Positions 34,115 through 43,166 are shown, numbered from the stretch's first letter. The stretch: 64,000 bases of DNA from Cupriavidus sp. (GCA_031180665.1 JAPSLP010000002.1:186001-250000); one strand, 5' to 3'. Translations and numbers: made by a program. Notes: generated from the sequence alone by a model not told the origin.

Positions 34115-35014
34115 ATGGCCACGATTGCCCTGAAGGTCGACGTCGACACGCTGCGCGGCACGCGCGCAGGCGTGCCGAAGCTGATCGCCCTGCTGCGCGC
34201 CCACGAGGCCCGCGCCACCTTCCTGTTCAGCCTCGGCCCGGACCATACCGGCTGGGCGCTGCGGCGCGTGTTCCGGCCGGGTTTTCTGCGCAAGGTGTCG
34301 CGCACCTCGGTGGTATCGCACTACGGCCTGCGCACGCTGATGTATGGCGTGCTGCTGCCGGGCCCGGATATCGGCCTGCGCGCGGCCGACGCGATGCGCG
34401 CGGCGCGCGATGCCGGCCATGAATGCGGCATCCACACCTGGGACCACGTCTATTGGCAGGACCACGTGCGCACCCGCGATGGCGGCTGGACGCGCGCGCA
34501 GATGCGGCGTGCGTGGCAACGCTTCGAGGCGGTGTTCGGCACGCCGCCGTCGACGCATGGCGCCGCCGGCTGGCAGATGAATGCGGAAGCGTTCCGGCAG
34601 CTCGACGATTGGGGCCTGCGCTATGCGTCGGATGGCCGCGGCGCCGAGCCCTATGTGCCGGTGCTCGAGGGCACGCCCTGCCGTCACGTGCAGCTGCCGA
34701 CCACGCTTGCGACGCTGGACGAACTGATCGGCGCCGACGGCATCGACGAGGGCAATGTCCACGAGGCGCTGCTCGCGCGCACCGAAGACGGCCGCGACCA
34801 TGTCTTCACGCTGCATGCGGAACTCGAGGGCGGCAAGCTGGCGCCGGTATTCGAGCGCCTGTTGCAGGGCTGGCGCCGGCAGGGACATCGGCTGGCGCCG
34901 CTGGCGGCGCTGTACGAGCAGTTGGATCGCAAGCGCCTGCCGCACTTGCCGCTGGCCTGGGGCACGGTGCCCGGACGCAGCGGCGAACTGATCGTGCAGC
35001 GCTCAAGTCGCTGA
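34115..35014 (+). CDS. arnD: ArnD-type undecaprenyl-phosphate-Ara4FN deformylase
   Basis: A 299-residue polysaccharide-deacetylase fold enzyme that removes the formyl group from undecaprenyl-phosphate-Ara4FN. The N terminus IALKVDVDTLRGTRAGVPKL holds the Asp-x-Asp metal motif in the ArnD form, CGIHTWDHVYWQDHVRT contains the metal-binding His residues, and STHGAAGWQMNAEAF is also family-like. It is the last gene of the operon, 11 bases after the decarboxylase. Only 25 bases separate it from the convergent P-type ATPase gene, and no terminator was seen between them. Confidence 0.92.
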   Translation: MATIALKVDVDTLRGTRAGVPKLIALLRAHEARATFLFSLGPDHTGWALRRVFRPGFLRKVSRTSVVSHYGLRTLMYGVLLPGPDIGLRAADAMRAARDAGHECGIHTWDHVYWQDHVRTRDGGWTRAQMRRAWQRFEAVFGTPPSTHGAAGWQMNAEAFRQLDDWGLRYASDGRGAEPYVPVLEGTPCRHVQLPTTLATLDELIGADGIDEGNVHEALLARTEDGRDHVFTLHAELEGGKLAPVFERLLQGWRRQGHRLAPLAALYEQLDRKRLPHLPLAWGTVPGRSGELIVQRSSR

Positions 35015-35039
35015 AGTCGCGGTCTCCCGGGGCCGGCGC

Positions 35040-37631
35040 TCAGCGCAGGCGCCCCGCCAGCCGCAGCCCATTGAACACCACCAGCAGGCTCGCCCCCATA
35101 TCGGCGAACACTGCCATCCACATGGTGCCCAGTCCCGCCACGGTCAGGGCCAGGAATAGCGCCTTGATGCCGAGCGCCAGCGCGATGTTCTGCGTCAGCA
35201 CCGTGCCGGTGCGGCGCGACAGCCGGATAAAGGCAGGAATCTTGCGCAGGTCGTCGTCCATCAGCGCGACATCCGCGGTCTCGATCGCGGTGTCGGTGCC
35301 GGCCACGCCCATCGCGAAGCCGATGTCGGCGCGCGCGAGCGCCGGCGCGTCGTTGATGCCGTCGCCGACCATGCCGACGCGGCCCTGCTTCGCGCCCCGC
35401 TGCGCTGCCGTCTGCGCGGTCAGCGCCGCCACGGCCTCGGCCTTGTCCTGCGGCAGCTGATTGCCGCGCGCCTGGTCGATGCCGACCTCCGCCGCGATGG
35501 CCTGCGCCGTATGCGGGTTGTCGCCGGACAGCATCATGGTGCCGACACCGAGCGCGTGCAGCTCGGCGATGGCATCGCGGCTGCTCTGCTTGACGGTGTC
35601 GGCGACGGAGAACAGCGCCTGCACGAACGGACCGTCCGCGTCCGCATTGCCACCGGCCAGCAGCACCACGGTCCGGCCCTGGCGCTCGATCGCCTCCAGC
35701 CGCGCCTCCAGCGCCGGCGAACATAGCCCCATGTCGTGGATCAGCCGATGGTTGCCGAGCCAGTACGGCTGGCCGGCGACCTTGCCCGCGACGCCGCGGC
35801 CGGGCAGCGCCTCGAAGTCCTGCACCGCCAGCGTATCGATGCCATCGCGCCGCGCCGCCGCGACGACGGCGCCCGAGACCGGATGATCCGAACGCGCCGC
35901 CAGGCTGGCCGCGATCGCGCGGGCGCCCTCCGGCGCGCCGGGCAGCAGCGCGTAGTCGATCTGCTGCGGACGGCCGTGCGTGATGGTGCCGGTCTTGTCC
36001 AGCGCCAGCCAGCGCAGCGACTTGCCCTGCTCCAGATAGACGCCGCCCTTGATCAGGATGCCGTGGCGCGCGGCAGCGGCCAGCGCACTGACGATCGTCA
36101 CCGGCGTCGAAATCACCAGCGCGCAGGGGCAGGCGATCACCAGCAGCACCAGCGCCTTGTAGATCCAGTCGAGCCAGGCCCCGCCGGCCAGCAGGGGCGG
36201 CAGCACGGCGACCAGCAGCGCGATGACGAAGATCGCAGGCGTGTAGATGCGCGCGAAGCGGTCGACGAAGCGCTGCGTCGGCGCGCGGCTGGCCTGCGCC
36301 GCCTCGACCGCATGGATGATGCGCGCCAGCGTCGAATCCGAGGCCGGCGCGGTGACTTCGTACTCGAGCTCGCCGGTCTGGTTGATCGAGCCGGCAAACA
36401 GCGGATCGCCGGCCTGCTTGTCGACCGGCACGCTTTCGCCGGTGATCGGCGCCTGGTCCAGCGCCGACTGCCCGCGCAGCACCCGGCCATCGAGCGCGAC
36501 CCGCTCGCCCGGCCGCAGACGCGCCACCGCGCCGGGCGCCACGCTGCCTGCCGGGACCGTCGACCAGACGCCGTCGGCCTGCAGCACGGTGGCCTGCTCC
36601 GGTGCCATCGCCATCAGGCCGCGGATGGCGTTGCGGGCGCGGTCCAGCGAGGCCGCCTCGATCCGCTCGGCCAGCGCGAACAGCACCATCACCATGGCCG
36701 CCTCGGGCCAATGACCGATCAGCAGCGCGCCGGTCACCGCGATGCTCATCAGCGCGTTGATATTCAGATTGCGATTGCGCAGCGCGATCCAGCCCTTGCG
36801 ATAGGTACCCAGGCCCGCCAGCGCGATGGCGGCCAGCGCGCAGGCGGCGGGCAGCCATGGCGTCGCCACCGAGAACCATTCCGCCAGCTCGGCGGCCAGC
36901 GCGGCGACACCGCCCAGCGCCAGCGGCCACCACGGCGTGGCCGGCGCCGGCGCGGCCTGTGCCGTGGACGGCGAGGCGTCCCCTTCGACCGCCAGGGTCT
37001 CGGCCTGCATGCCGACGCTGGCGATCGCCGCCACCAGCGGCTGCTCGGAATCGAGTGTGTGATGCACGGTGAGGATCCGCTGCATCAGGTTGAATTGCAG
37101 TCCCGCCACGCCCGGCATGCCGCCCAGCTTGCCGCGCAGCAGCGCCTCCTCGGTCGGGCAGTCCATGGCCTCGATGCGAAAGCGCGCGGTGCGGGCGCCG
37201 GCCGGCGCCGCGGTTTCGCTCGGCGGGTACGGCATCGCCAGGGTGCCGCAGGCGCTGCCGCAGCATGCGGAAGGCGGGGTGGGAGACGCGGCGGGCGCGG
37301 CTTGGCAGCAGTCCGCGGGGCGATCATCGCGGCCGCCTTCGTGATCGTGATCGTGACCGTGACCGTGACCGTGACCGTGACCGTGACCGTGACCGTGACC
37401 GTGACCGTGATCGTGATCGTGATCGTGATCGTGGCCGTGGCCGTGGCCGTGACCGTGACCGTGATCGTGATCGTGGCCGTGGGTGTGGCCGTGGGTGTGG
37501 CCGTGGGTGTGGCCGGGGGGGTGGCCGGGGGCCTGGCCACCCTCACGCGCGGGCTCGCAGCAACTGCCGGCTTTCGCGTCGCAGCAGGAGGCAGGGGTGG
37601 AGGACGGGTCTTGCGGCGAGAGTCTGGCCAT
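35040..37631 (-). CDS. P1B-type heavy-metal ATPase with giant His-rich N terminus
   Basis: An 863-residue Zn/Cd/Pb-exporting ATPase (ZntA/CadA/PbrA group). Residues ~35-95 contain about 30 His in Gly-His/Asp-His/Thr-His dipeptides, with Cys pairs on each side (SCCDAKAGSCCEP; DCCQAAP; ACCGSACG). An HMA domain with MDCPTEE follows. The pump core has TGESVPVDKQ, the CPC metal motif in VIACPCALVISTPV, the phosphorylated Asp in LALDKTGTITHG, and GDGINDAPALARADIG. ATG 37631 (MARLSPQDP) is chosen because upstream codons overlap or directly abut the MerR-type promoter; MPLPTEP at 37655 is possible. No accessory metal-resistance gene is adjacent. Confidence 0.92.
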   Translation of the reverse strand: MARLSPQDPSSTPASCCDAKAGSCCEPAREGGQAPGHPPGHTHGHTHGHTHGHDHDHGHGHGHGHGHDHDHDHDHGHGHGHGHGHGHGHGHGHDHDHEGGRDDRPADCCQAAPAASPTPPSACCGSACGTLAMPYPPSETAAPAGARTARFRIEAMDCPTEEALLRGKLGGMPGVAGLQFNLMQRILTVHHTLDSEQPLVAAIASVGMQAETLAVEGDASPSTAQAAPAPATPWWPLALGGVAALAAELAEWFSVATPWLPAACALAAIALAGLGTYRKGWIALRNRNLNINALMSIAVTGALLIGHWPEAAMVMVLFALAERIEAASLDRARNAIRGLMAMAPEQATVLQADGVWSTVPAGSVAPGAVARLRPGERVALDGRVLRGQSALDQAPITGESVPVDKQAGDPLFAGSINQTGELEYEVTAPASDSTLARIIHAVEAAQASRAPTQRFVDRFARIYTPAIFVIALLVAVLPPLLAGGAWLDWIYKALVLLVIACPCALVISTPVTIVSALAAAARHGILIKGGVYLEQGKSLRWLALDKTGTITHGRPQQIDYALLPGAPEGARAIAASLAARSDHPVSGAVVAAARRDGIDTLAVQDFEALPGRGVAGKVAGQPYWLGNHRLIHDMGLCSPALEARLEAIERQGRTVVLLAGGNADADGPFVQALFSVADTVKQSSRDAIAELHALGVGTMMLSGDNPHTAQAIAAEVGIDQARGNQLPQDKAEAVAALTAQTAAQRGAKQGRVGMVGDGINDAPALARADIGFAMGVAGTDTAIETADVALMDDDLRKIPAFIRLSRRTGTVLTQNIALALGIKALFLALTVAGLGTMWMAVFADMGASLLVVFNGLRLAGRLR
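37341..37520. repeat. hexanucleotide tandem repeat encoding the His-rich domain
   Basis: About 180 bases made of six-base units GTGACC, GTGATC, GTGGCC and GTGGGT (plus strand), reading on the minus strand as Gly-His, Asp-His and Thr-His codons in the ATPase. The unit is a multiple of three, so gain or loss of copies keeps the frame and changes only the number of His dipeptides. The homogeneous runs (five and nine Gly-His units in a row) are likely prone to slippage. Confidence 0.93.
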
Positions 37632-37662
37632 CGACGGTTCCGTGGGCAGTGGCATGGGTCGC

Positions 37663-37693
37663 ATTGAACAGCCTGTAGCCGCTACAGGGTCAA
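37663..37693 (-). promoter_or_regulatory. MerR-type metal-responsive promoter of the ATPase gene
   Basis: On the minus strand, -35 TTGACC (37693-37688) and -10 TTCAAT (37668-37663) are separated by 19 bases, the overlong spacing of MerR-activated promoters. The spacer holds a perfect palindrome CCTGTAGC-G-GCTACAGG (37672-37688), closely like PbrR/CadR/ZntR operators. No MerR-family gene lies next to it, so the activator is encoded elsewhere. Confidence 0.82.
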
Positions 37694-37797
37694 GCCACCC
37701 TACCCCCGGCGCGGTCAATTCCGCAAGTCGGCGCCTCATGCCGTGCTTCGTGGCGCGCCTTCCCGCGCCGGCAGTCCTTCCGCTCAATGCCCTCGGC

Positions 37798-38229
37798 TCA
37801 ATGCGTCACGTTGACCATCCAGCTCAGCCCGAAGCGGTCCTGCAGCATGCCGAAGCCCTCGGACCAGAAGGTCTTCTGCATCGGCATCATCACGCGGCCC
37901 CCCTCGGACAGCGCGTCGAACCACTGGCGCGCCTGGTCCAGCGAAGGCGCGACGATCGACAGGCTGAAGCCGGCGAAGGCCTCGGGCGGCGCGCCCGGCA
38001 TGCCGTCGGACGCCAGGATCTCGCTCTGGCCGACCGTCACGCTCGCATGCATGACCTTGTCATCCCAGCCCGCGGGCAGCGGCGGCTGGCCGTCGCCGGC
38101 CTCGCCGTCCTCGGCCGGCATCTCGTTGAAGCGCATCATCATGTTGACCTTGGCGCCGAGCGCCTTGCCGTAGAAGGCCAGCGCCTCCTCGCAACGCCCA
38201 CCGAAATAGAGATAAGGCTGTATCTGCAT
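37798..38229 (-). CDS. VOC-superfamily PhnB-like protein
   Basis: A 143-residue protein of the vicinal-oxygen-chelate fold, PhnB/glyoxalase-like group. Characteristic parts are MQIQPYLYFGGRCEEALAFY, NMMMRFNEMP, the central ASVTVGQSEILASDGMPGAP, and the C-terminal MLQDRFGLSWMVNVTH. Despite the name, this group is generally not linked to phosphonate breakdown, and no function can be given. It stands alone, leftward, with the ATPase promoter 100 bases downstream. Confidence 0.87.
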   Translation of the reverse strand: MQIQPYLYFGGRCEEALAFYGKALGAKVNMMMRFNEMPAEDGEAGDGQPPLPAGWDDKVMHASVTVGQSEILASDGMPGAPPEAFAGFSLSIVAPSLDQARQWFDALSEGGRVMMPMQKTFWSEGFGMLQDRFGLSWMVNVTH

Positions 38230-38516
38230 GTCCGTCTCCTGGGTCGATCGTGTCGATGAATGGGATGGCGGCGCCGGAGCAATCGCGCCGGCGCGGGCCC
38301 GCGGCGGTACCGCAAGGGCGCAGTCATTATGCGCCGCGGCACCGCTGCGACCCGCTGCCTTGCAGCTTTGTCATGTTGCCGTCAGGGTCGTGTCCGAGGA
38401 CCTGCGGTTACAATGCGGCCTGACCGTCAGCGTGGCAGCCGCCGCCGTGCCTGCCGCGCACCTTCGACACGGACCTTCCCGCTCTTCCAACCTGTTCTCC
38501 ACTCGCCGATCCGCTC

Positions 38517-38945
38517 GTGAACCGTCTGCCGCAACGCCTCCTGCTGTCTGTCGCCATGCTCGCCCTGCCGCTGCCGGGGATCGCGGGCATCGGCGCAATC
38601 GCCGGCACGGCAAAGCCGACCTGCGGCGCGGTGCAGACCACTGCCGCCACGCCGCTGATGAGCCGGCATGCGGCGCTGAAGCTGCAGGCCGAAGCGGAAC
38701 TGCTGGGGCACGACCAGGCTGGCTGCAAGAGGGCGGACAAGGAGCGGGACGCCGACGACGATGCCGCCCAGAGCGAAGAGCGCCACGCGCGGCATCCCGG
38801 TGCCGCAGCCATGTGCCCGATCGCCGCGGTGCTGCCGGGGCTGGAACTGAGCCAGTATCGCCACATGCCGCCGCGCTCGCCGCTGGGCACGCTGGCAGGC
38901 GCCGCGCCCGACGCGCTGTTTCCGTCCAGCCCGGCTCGCTGCTGA
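38517..38945 (+). CDS. hypothetical secreted protein (uncertain)
   Basis: A 142-residue frame from GTG 38517. The first ~32 residues look like a Sec signal peptide (basic MNRLPQRLLLS, hydrophobic VAMLALPLPGIAGIGAIAG). The mature part is polar with four Cys and an acidic-basic central region (RADKERDADDDAAQSEERHA). I recognise no family, and the ribosome-binding site is weak. The opposite strand has open frames too, but they look like shadows (Arg/Ala-rich). Coding is plausible because of the signal peptide, but not secure. Confidence 0.42.
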   Translation: MNRLPQRLLLSVAMLALPLPGIAGIGAIAGTAKPTCGAVQTTAATPLMSRHAALKLQAEAELLGHDQAGCKRADKERDADDDAAQSEERHARHPGAAAMCPIAAVLPGLELSQYRHMPPRSPLGTLAGAAPDALFPSSPARC

Positions 38946-38997
38946 GCGCCGCGCGGGGCCCGCGGTCCGGGTGGCCGCGGCCTGGATTTCGCGCGAT

Positions 38998-39405
38998 TCA
39001 GCTGACCCGATAGAACTCGGGCGTCTGGCCCGCATTGACGGCGCGCTGCAGCCAGTCGGGCATCTCGCCGGTGCCATCCCAGCACTGGCCCAAGGCATTG
39101 CGATAGAGCACGCCGGCACGCTGAGGCGGCGCGGATTCGTTCGCGTCCGAAACTGCGGTCGCGGCTGCGCTCGAGGGTGTGGGGCGGATTGCCGATGGGG
39201 TTGTGGATGGGGTCGCCGAGGCCGGCAGATCGGCGGACGCGGGGCCCGATGCCGGCGCGTCGGCCGCGGCGCGGCCGCGTCTGGTCCGGCTGCTGCCGGA
39301 GAAACATCCGGCCGCGACCAGATCGTCCAGCGACAGGCCGTAGCGATCCATCTGCGCGCGCACCCAGGCGGCCGCGGCTAGTCGGGCTTCATCGAACTCG
39401 GACAT
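38998..39405 (-). CDS. H-NS-family nucleoid protein variant
   Basis: A 135-residue protein. The N-terminal ~45 residues are helical (EARLAAAAWVRAQMDRYGLS) with a basic patch SSRTRRGRAAA. A long Ala/Ser/Pro/Thr linker follows. The C-terminal ~38 residues (YRNALGQCWDGTGEMPDWLQ then RAVNAGQTPEFYRV) fit the H-NS DNA-binding motif family common in Burkholderiales (G-x-x-W-x-G-x-G-x-x-P-x-W). The N-terminal oligomerisation region is shorter than in canonical H-NS. ATG 39405 (MSEFDEAR) is preferred over an ATG five codons earlier. It may silence GC-poorer or acquired DNA; targets are unknown. Confidence 0.78.
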   Translation of the reverse strand: MSEFDEARLAAAAWVRAQMDRYGLSLDDLVAAGCFSGSSRTRRGRAAADAPASGPASADLPASATPSTTPSAIRPTPSSAAATAVSDANESAPPQRAGVLYRNALGQCWDGTGEMPDWLQRAVNAGQTPEFYRVS

Positions 39406-39671
39406 GGCGTTTTCGTGCACGCTGTCGACCCGGTGCGGCCGACAGGCTAGGAGGACAACAGAAGGACCCGGCGGTGCCGGTCGAACACCGCGATTCTACA
39501 GGCTCGGCGCCGGTACGCCCCGCCGCCGCGGCAAAACCTTGAATTGCGCCACGCCTTCGCGCTAAGGTCGAGCCTCTCTTTCGCCGCAAGCCAGGACCCC
39601 TCCGTGTTTTCGCCGCTCCCTTTCCCACCTGCCCGCCGACGGCATGCTGCGCGCGCCTGGAGCGCCCGCCC

Positions 39672-41879
39672 GTGAACATCATCGTCGACGTACTGATCCT
39701 GCTCGGCGCGCTGCTGGCCATCGTGGCAGTGGTGCAGGTCGCCGCGGCCAGGCTGCGGCTTCCCGAATCGACGCTGCTGTCGGCCATCGGCATCGCCATC
39801 GGTGCCGGCTACGTGGCCATCGACGCCACGCTGCCCGAGTTCGCCGAGCATTTCCTGCACCCGCTGATCGATCCGTCGCTGGCGCCGGAAGCCTATCTGT
39901 GGATCTTCCTGCCGCCGCTGCTGTTTCATGCGGCCCTGACCGCCGATGTACGCAGCATGCTGCCGGACGCGGCACCGATCCTGCTGCTGGCCGTGGTGGC
40001 GGTGGTTGTCGCCACCGGCGTGATCGGCGTGGTCACCGCGGCGGCCAGCGGCATGAACCTCGTGGTCTGCCTGCTGCTCGGCGCGGTGGTGGCGACCACC
40101 GACCCGGCCGCGGTGATCGCGATCTTTCGCGATGTCGGCGCGCCGGCGCGGCTGATCCGGCTGGTCGAGGGCGAGAGCCTGCTCAACGACGCCGCCGCGA
40201 TCGCGCTGGTCGGCGTGCTGATCGCGATGCTGACCGGCCACGGTGCCGAAGCGACGCTCGCCGCAGGCCTGACCGAGCTGGCCTGGGCCTTCGGCGGCGG
40301 CATGGTGTGCGGGCTGATCGCAGGCCGGCTGCTGGCCGAGCTGCTGCCCGCGCTGGCCGGCCTCGCGGTGGCCGAGGCCGCGCTGACACTGGCGCTGCCC
40401 TATCCGCTCTATCTGCTGGCCGAACAGCTGCTGCATGTGTCGGGCGTGGTCGCGGTGGTCTGCGCCGGGCTCACGCTCGGCGCGCTCGGCCCGACCCGGC
40501 TGAATCCGCCGAACTGGCGGCACCTGCGCATGATCTGGGAACAGTTCGCCGGCATCGCGGGCGCGGTGGTCTTCCTGTTGGCCGCGGTGCGGGTGCCGGC
40601 GTTGCTGCAGGGCGTCACGCCGCATCACGGCTGGCTGTTGCTGGCACTGGTCGCGGCCGCGCTGCTGGCCCGCCTGGCGACGCTGTTCGGCCTGCTGCCG
40701 GTGCTGACCTGGCTGCGGCTTTCCGCGCCGATCGATTCGGCGTACAAGCTGGCGATCGCCTGGGGCGGGCTGCGCGGCGCGGTCACGCTGGTGCTGGCGC
40801 TGGGCATCGCCGAGAACCGCGCGCTGCCGCTGGAAACGCGCCATTTCGTCGCGATCCTCGCAACCGGGTTCGTGCTGGTCAGCCTGCTGGTCAACGGCAC
40901 CACGCTGCGCTGGCTGATCCGCCGGCTGGAACTGGACACGCTGTCGCCGCAGGAACTGGCGCTGCAGCGCCAGGCGATCCGGCTGTCGACCGAGGAGGTC
41001 GAGAGCGCGCTCGATCGCCTGGCCGACAGCTTTGGCCTGCCGCCGTCGGCCGCGCGCGAGGTCGCCGCCCATTACCGGCGCGACATCGAACTGGGCTCGG
41101 CCGATTTCGATTTCGACAGCGCGCTGTCCGAACGCGCGCGGCTCTCGATCGGCCTGGTCACGCTGGCCACGCGCGAGAGCGAGCTGATTCCCGAGTACGG
41201 CAACGGCGTGGTGTCGGTCGCCAATCTCGACGCGATGATGCGCAACACCGCGCAGATGATCGACGCCGCGCGCGAACAGGGCCGCATCGGCTACAACCGC
41301 GCCGCGCGCCACATCCTCGACTACCAGAAGAGCTTTCGCATCGCGCTGTTCCTGCATCGGCGCCTGTCGATCGACCGGCCGCTGGCGCGGGTGCTGGCCG
41401 ACCGCTTCGAGCTGATGATCGTGCGCCAGACCGTGCTGCAGCGGCTGCGGCAATACAACCGCGCGATGCTCTCGCCGGTGTTCGGCGCGCGCATGGCGAG
41501 CGTGCTCGACGGCGTGCTCGAGGACCGCTTCCACGCCGCCGAACAGGCGCTGCAGCAAATGCGCGAGGAGTTCGGCAGCTACACCGTCGCGCTGGAAAAA
41601 CGGATGCTGATGCTGTTCGCGCTGCGCAAGGGCCAGCACGAACTGCAGGCGATGCGCGAGGAGAACGTGATCTCGCGCGAGGCCTACAACCAGATCGCGC
41701 GGGCCATCCGGCAGGCGTGGGAGGCGAACCTGGCGCGGCCGCCGTTGCGGGGCAGCTTCGGCGATGGCGCGCGCACGCGAGCGCCGCCCGCCACGGTGCC
41801 GACGCCGCGCGCGCCGGGAGAGGTCGCGGCGGCCGATCTGGACGGCGATGCGGGTTCATCGCCCATCGACGGGCGGTAG
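39672..41879 (+). CDS. CPA1-family sodium/proton antiporter with long cytoplasmic domain
   Basis: A 735-residue cation/proton antiporter from GTG 39672. The first ~420 residues hold about twelve transmembrane segments with the family core FLPPLLFHAALTAD, VVATTDPAAVIAIFRDVGAP and LVEGESLLNDAAAIALVGVL (the Asn-Asp pair of electroneutral CPA1 exchangers), plus AIAWGGLRGAVTLVLALGIA. The remaining ~310 residues are cytoplasmic and helical, as in NhaP/YjcE-like proteins with regulatory tails. It is a single-gene unit; the role is pH and sodium balance. The long unrelated frame at 39644-41968 is a shadow. Confidence 0.9.
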   Translation: MNIIVDVLILLGALLAIVAVVQVAAARLRLPESTLLSAIGIAIGAGYVAIDATLPEFAEHFLHPLIDPSLAPEAYLWIFLPPLLFHAALTADVRSMLPDAAPILLLAVVAVVVATGVIGVVTAAASGMNLVVCLLLGAVVATTDPAAVIAIFRDVGAPARLIRLVEGESLLNDAAAIALVGVLIAMLTGHGAEATLAAGLTELAWAFGGGMVCGLIAGRLLAELLPALAGLAVAEAALTLALPYPLYLLAEQLLHVSGVVAVVCAGLTLGALGPTRLNPPNWRHLRMIWEQFAGIAGAVVFLLAAVRVPALLQGVTPHHGWLLLALVAAALLARLATLFGLLPVLTWLRLSAPIDSAYKLAIAWGGLRGAVTLVLALGIAENRALPLETRHFVAILATGFVLVSLLVNGTTLRWLIRRLELDTLSPQELALQRQAIRLSTEEVESALDRLADSFGLPPSAAREVAAHYRRDIELGSADFDFDSALSERARLSIGLVTLATRESELIPEYGNGVVSVANLDAMMRNTAQMIDAAREQGRIGYNRAARHILDYQKSFRIALFLHRRLSIDRPLARVLADRFELMIVRQTVLQRLRQYNRAMLSPVFGARMASVLDGVLEDRFHAAEQALQQMREEFGSYTVALEKRMLMLFALRKGQHELQAMREENVISREAYNQIARAIRQAWEANLARPPLRGSFGDGARTRAPPATVPTPRAPGEVAAADLDGDAGSSPIDGR

Positions 41880-41899
41880 GCTTCGCCGAGCGCTCTGCT

Positions 41900-41948
41900 C
41901 CAACCCATCTCCCGCCGGGGCGGGAAAGGGACTGGGGGAGAGGGCAAC
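41900..41948. repeat. intergenic GC-rich repeat, copy 1
   Basis: Sequence beginning CAACCCATCTCCCGCCGGGG and ending GGGGGAGAGGGCAACC is the inverse of the element at 43481-43530. It contains an imperfect hairpin (CCCGCCGGGGCGGG). Elements of the GGTTGCCCTCTCCCCC type occur between genes in many GC-rich proteobacteria. It lies between the antiporter and dehydrogenase genes and may form an mRNA 3' structure. Confidence 0.55.
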
Positions 41949-42076
41949 CCCGCCCCGTATACTCATGACCCTGGCGCGCCGCGCATCCCCCGATCCGGCG
42001 CCCGACCCCAACGCGCGGCACAGCGCGTCTCACCGATCTTTCCTTCCATCTTCGATAACAACACGGAGTAGCAGTC

Positions 42077-42940
42077 ATGCGTGTCGCATTCCTCGGCCTT
42101 GGCGTCATGGGCTTCCATATGGCGGGTCATCTGGCCGCCAAGGGGCATCAGGTCACGGTCTACAACCGCACCGCGAGCAAGGCCCAGGCCTGGGTCGAGC
42201 TCTTCGGCGGCCAGTCGGCGGCCACGCCCGCGCTGGCCGCGCGCGATGCCGAGCTGGTCTGCAGCTGCGTCGGCAACGACGACGACCTGCGCGCGGTGCT
42301 GACCGGTCCCGACGGGGCCTTCGACGCGGCGCCGGCTGGCTGCATCTTCGTCGACCACACCACGGCCAGCGCCAACGTCGCGCGGGAACTGTACGAGCAG
42401 GCCGGCGCGCGCGACCTGCATTTCATCGATGCGCCGGTGTCCGGGGGCGAGTCCGGCGCGCAGAATGGCGTGCTGACGGTGATGTGCGGCGGCGACGAGG
42501 CGGTATTCGCGCGCGCCGAGCCGGTGATCTCCGCCTTCGCCCGCGCGGTCACGCGGATCGGCGGCCCGGGCGCCGGGCAGCTCGCCAAGATGGTCAACCA
42601 GATCGCGATCGCCGGCCTGCTCGAAGGGCTGTCCGAGGCGATCGCCTTCGGCCAGCGCGCCGGGCTCGACATGCCGCTGGTGCTGTCGGTGATCAGCAAG
42701 GGCGCCGCCGGTTCGTGGCAGCTCGAGAACCGCGGGCCGACCATGGTCGAAGGCAAGTTCGACTTCGGTTTCGCGGTCGACTGGATGCGCAAGGACCTGG
42801 GCCTGTGCCTGGACGAGGCCCGCCGCAACGGCGCCACGCTGCCGGTCACCGCGCTGGTCGACCAGTTCTACGCCGAACTGCAGCGCGACGGAGGCGGCCG
42901 CGACGATACCTCGTCGCTGATCCGGCGCCTGCGCCGATAA
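42077..42940 (+). CDS. NAD(P)-dependent beta-hydroxyacid dehydrogenase (HIBADH family)
   Basis: A 287-residue dehydrogenase of the 3-hydroxyisobutyrate/tartronate-semialdehyde reductase family. The Rossmann motif is VAFLGLGVMGFHMAGHLAAK; the substrate loop is DAPVSGGESGAQNGVLTVMC; the catalytic Lys lies in GAGQLAKMVNQIAIAGLLEG. Cofactor choice looks like NADP because VYNRTASKA has an Arg after the second strand. The specific substrate is unknown; valine breakdown enzymes are not nearby. It is a single-gene unit with about 200 bases on each side. Confidence 0.9.
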   Translation: MRVAFLGLGVMGFHMAGHLAAKGHQVTVYNRTASKAQAWVELFGGQSAATPALAARDAELVCSCVGNDDDLRAVLTGPDGAFDAAPAGCIFVDHTTASANVARELYEQAGARDLHFIDAPVSGGESGAQNGVLTVMCGGDEAVFARAEPVISAFARAVTRIGGPGAGQLAKMVNQIAIAGLLEGLSEAIAFGQRAGLDMPLVLSVISKGAAGSWQLENRGPTMVEGKFDFGFAVDWMRKDLGLCLDEARRNGATLPVTALVDQFYAELQRDGGGRDDTSSLIRRLRR

Positions 42941-43166
42941 CGGTCGGCCCGGGATCGGCACGCGCGCCGTGGTCCGACGCGATGGCGCGTCGTCCGATTC
43001 CTACATGGCTTTCAGCGCCGGACCGGGTGGGAGGCCGTTGGCGCGGGTCTATCGTTGAAGCAACCGGGAGCGGACCCCGAGGCGGCCGGACAGCGCCAAA
43101 GGGTGGCACGGTACTCAAGACCAACGAACAAACCCGCCAGGCTAGCCCTCGGCAAAGGAGCCTCCC

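Noticed and set aside
37341..37520. Satellite or CRISPR-like repeat
   Set aside because: Six-base units without spacers, in frame inside a clear coding gene.
35736..37667. Rightward frame of 643 codons across the metal ATPase gene, ending in TVTVTV repeats
   Set aside because: It is the antisense reading of the His repeat and of conserved P-type ATPase motifs; the repeat keeps several frames open by itself.
39644..41968. 774-codon frame overlapping the antiporter
   Set aside because: Arg/Ala/Gly-rich composition and a one-base shift from the conserved antiporter frame mark it as a shadow.
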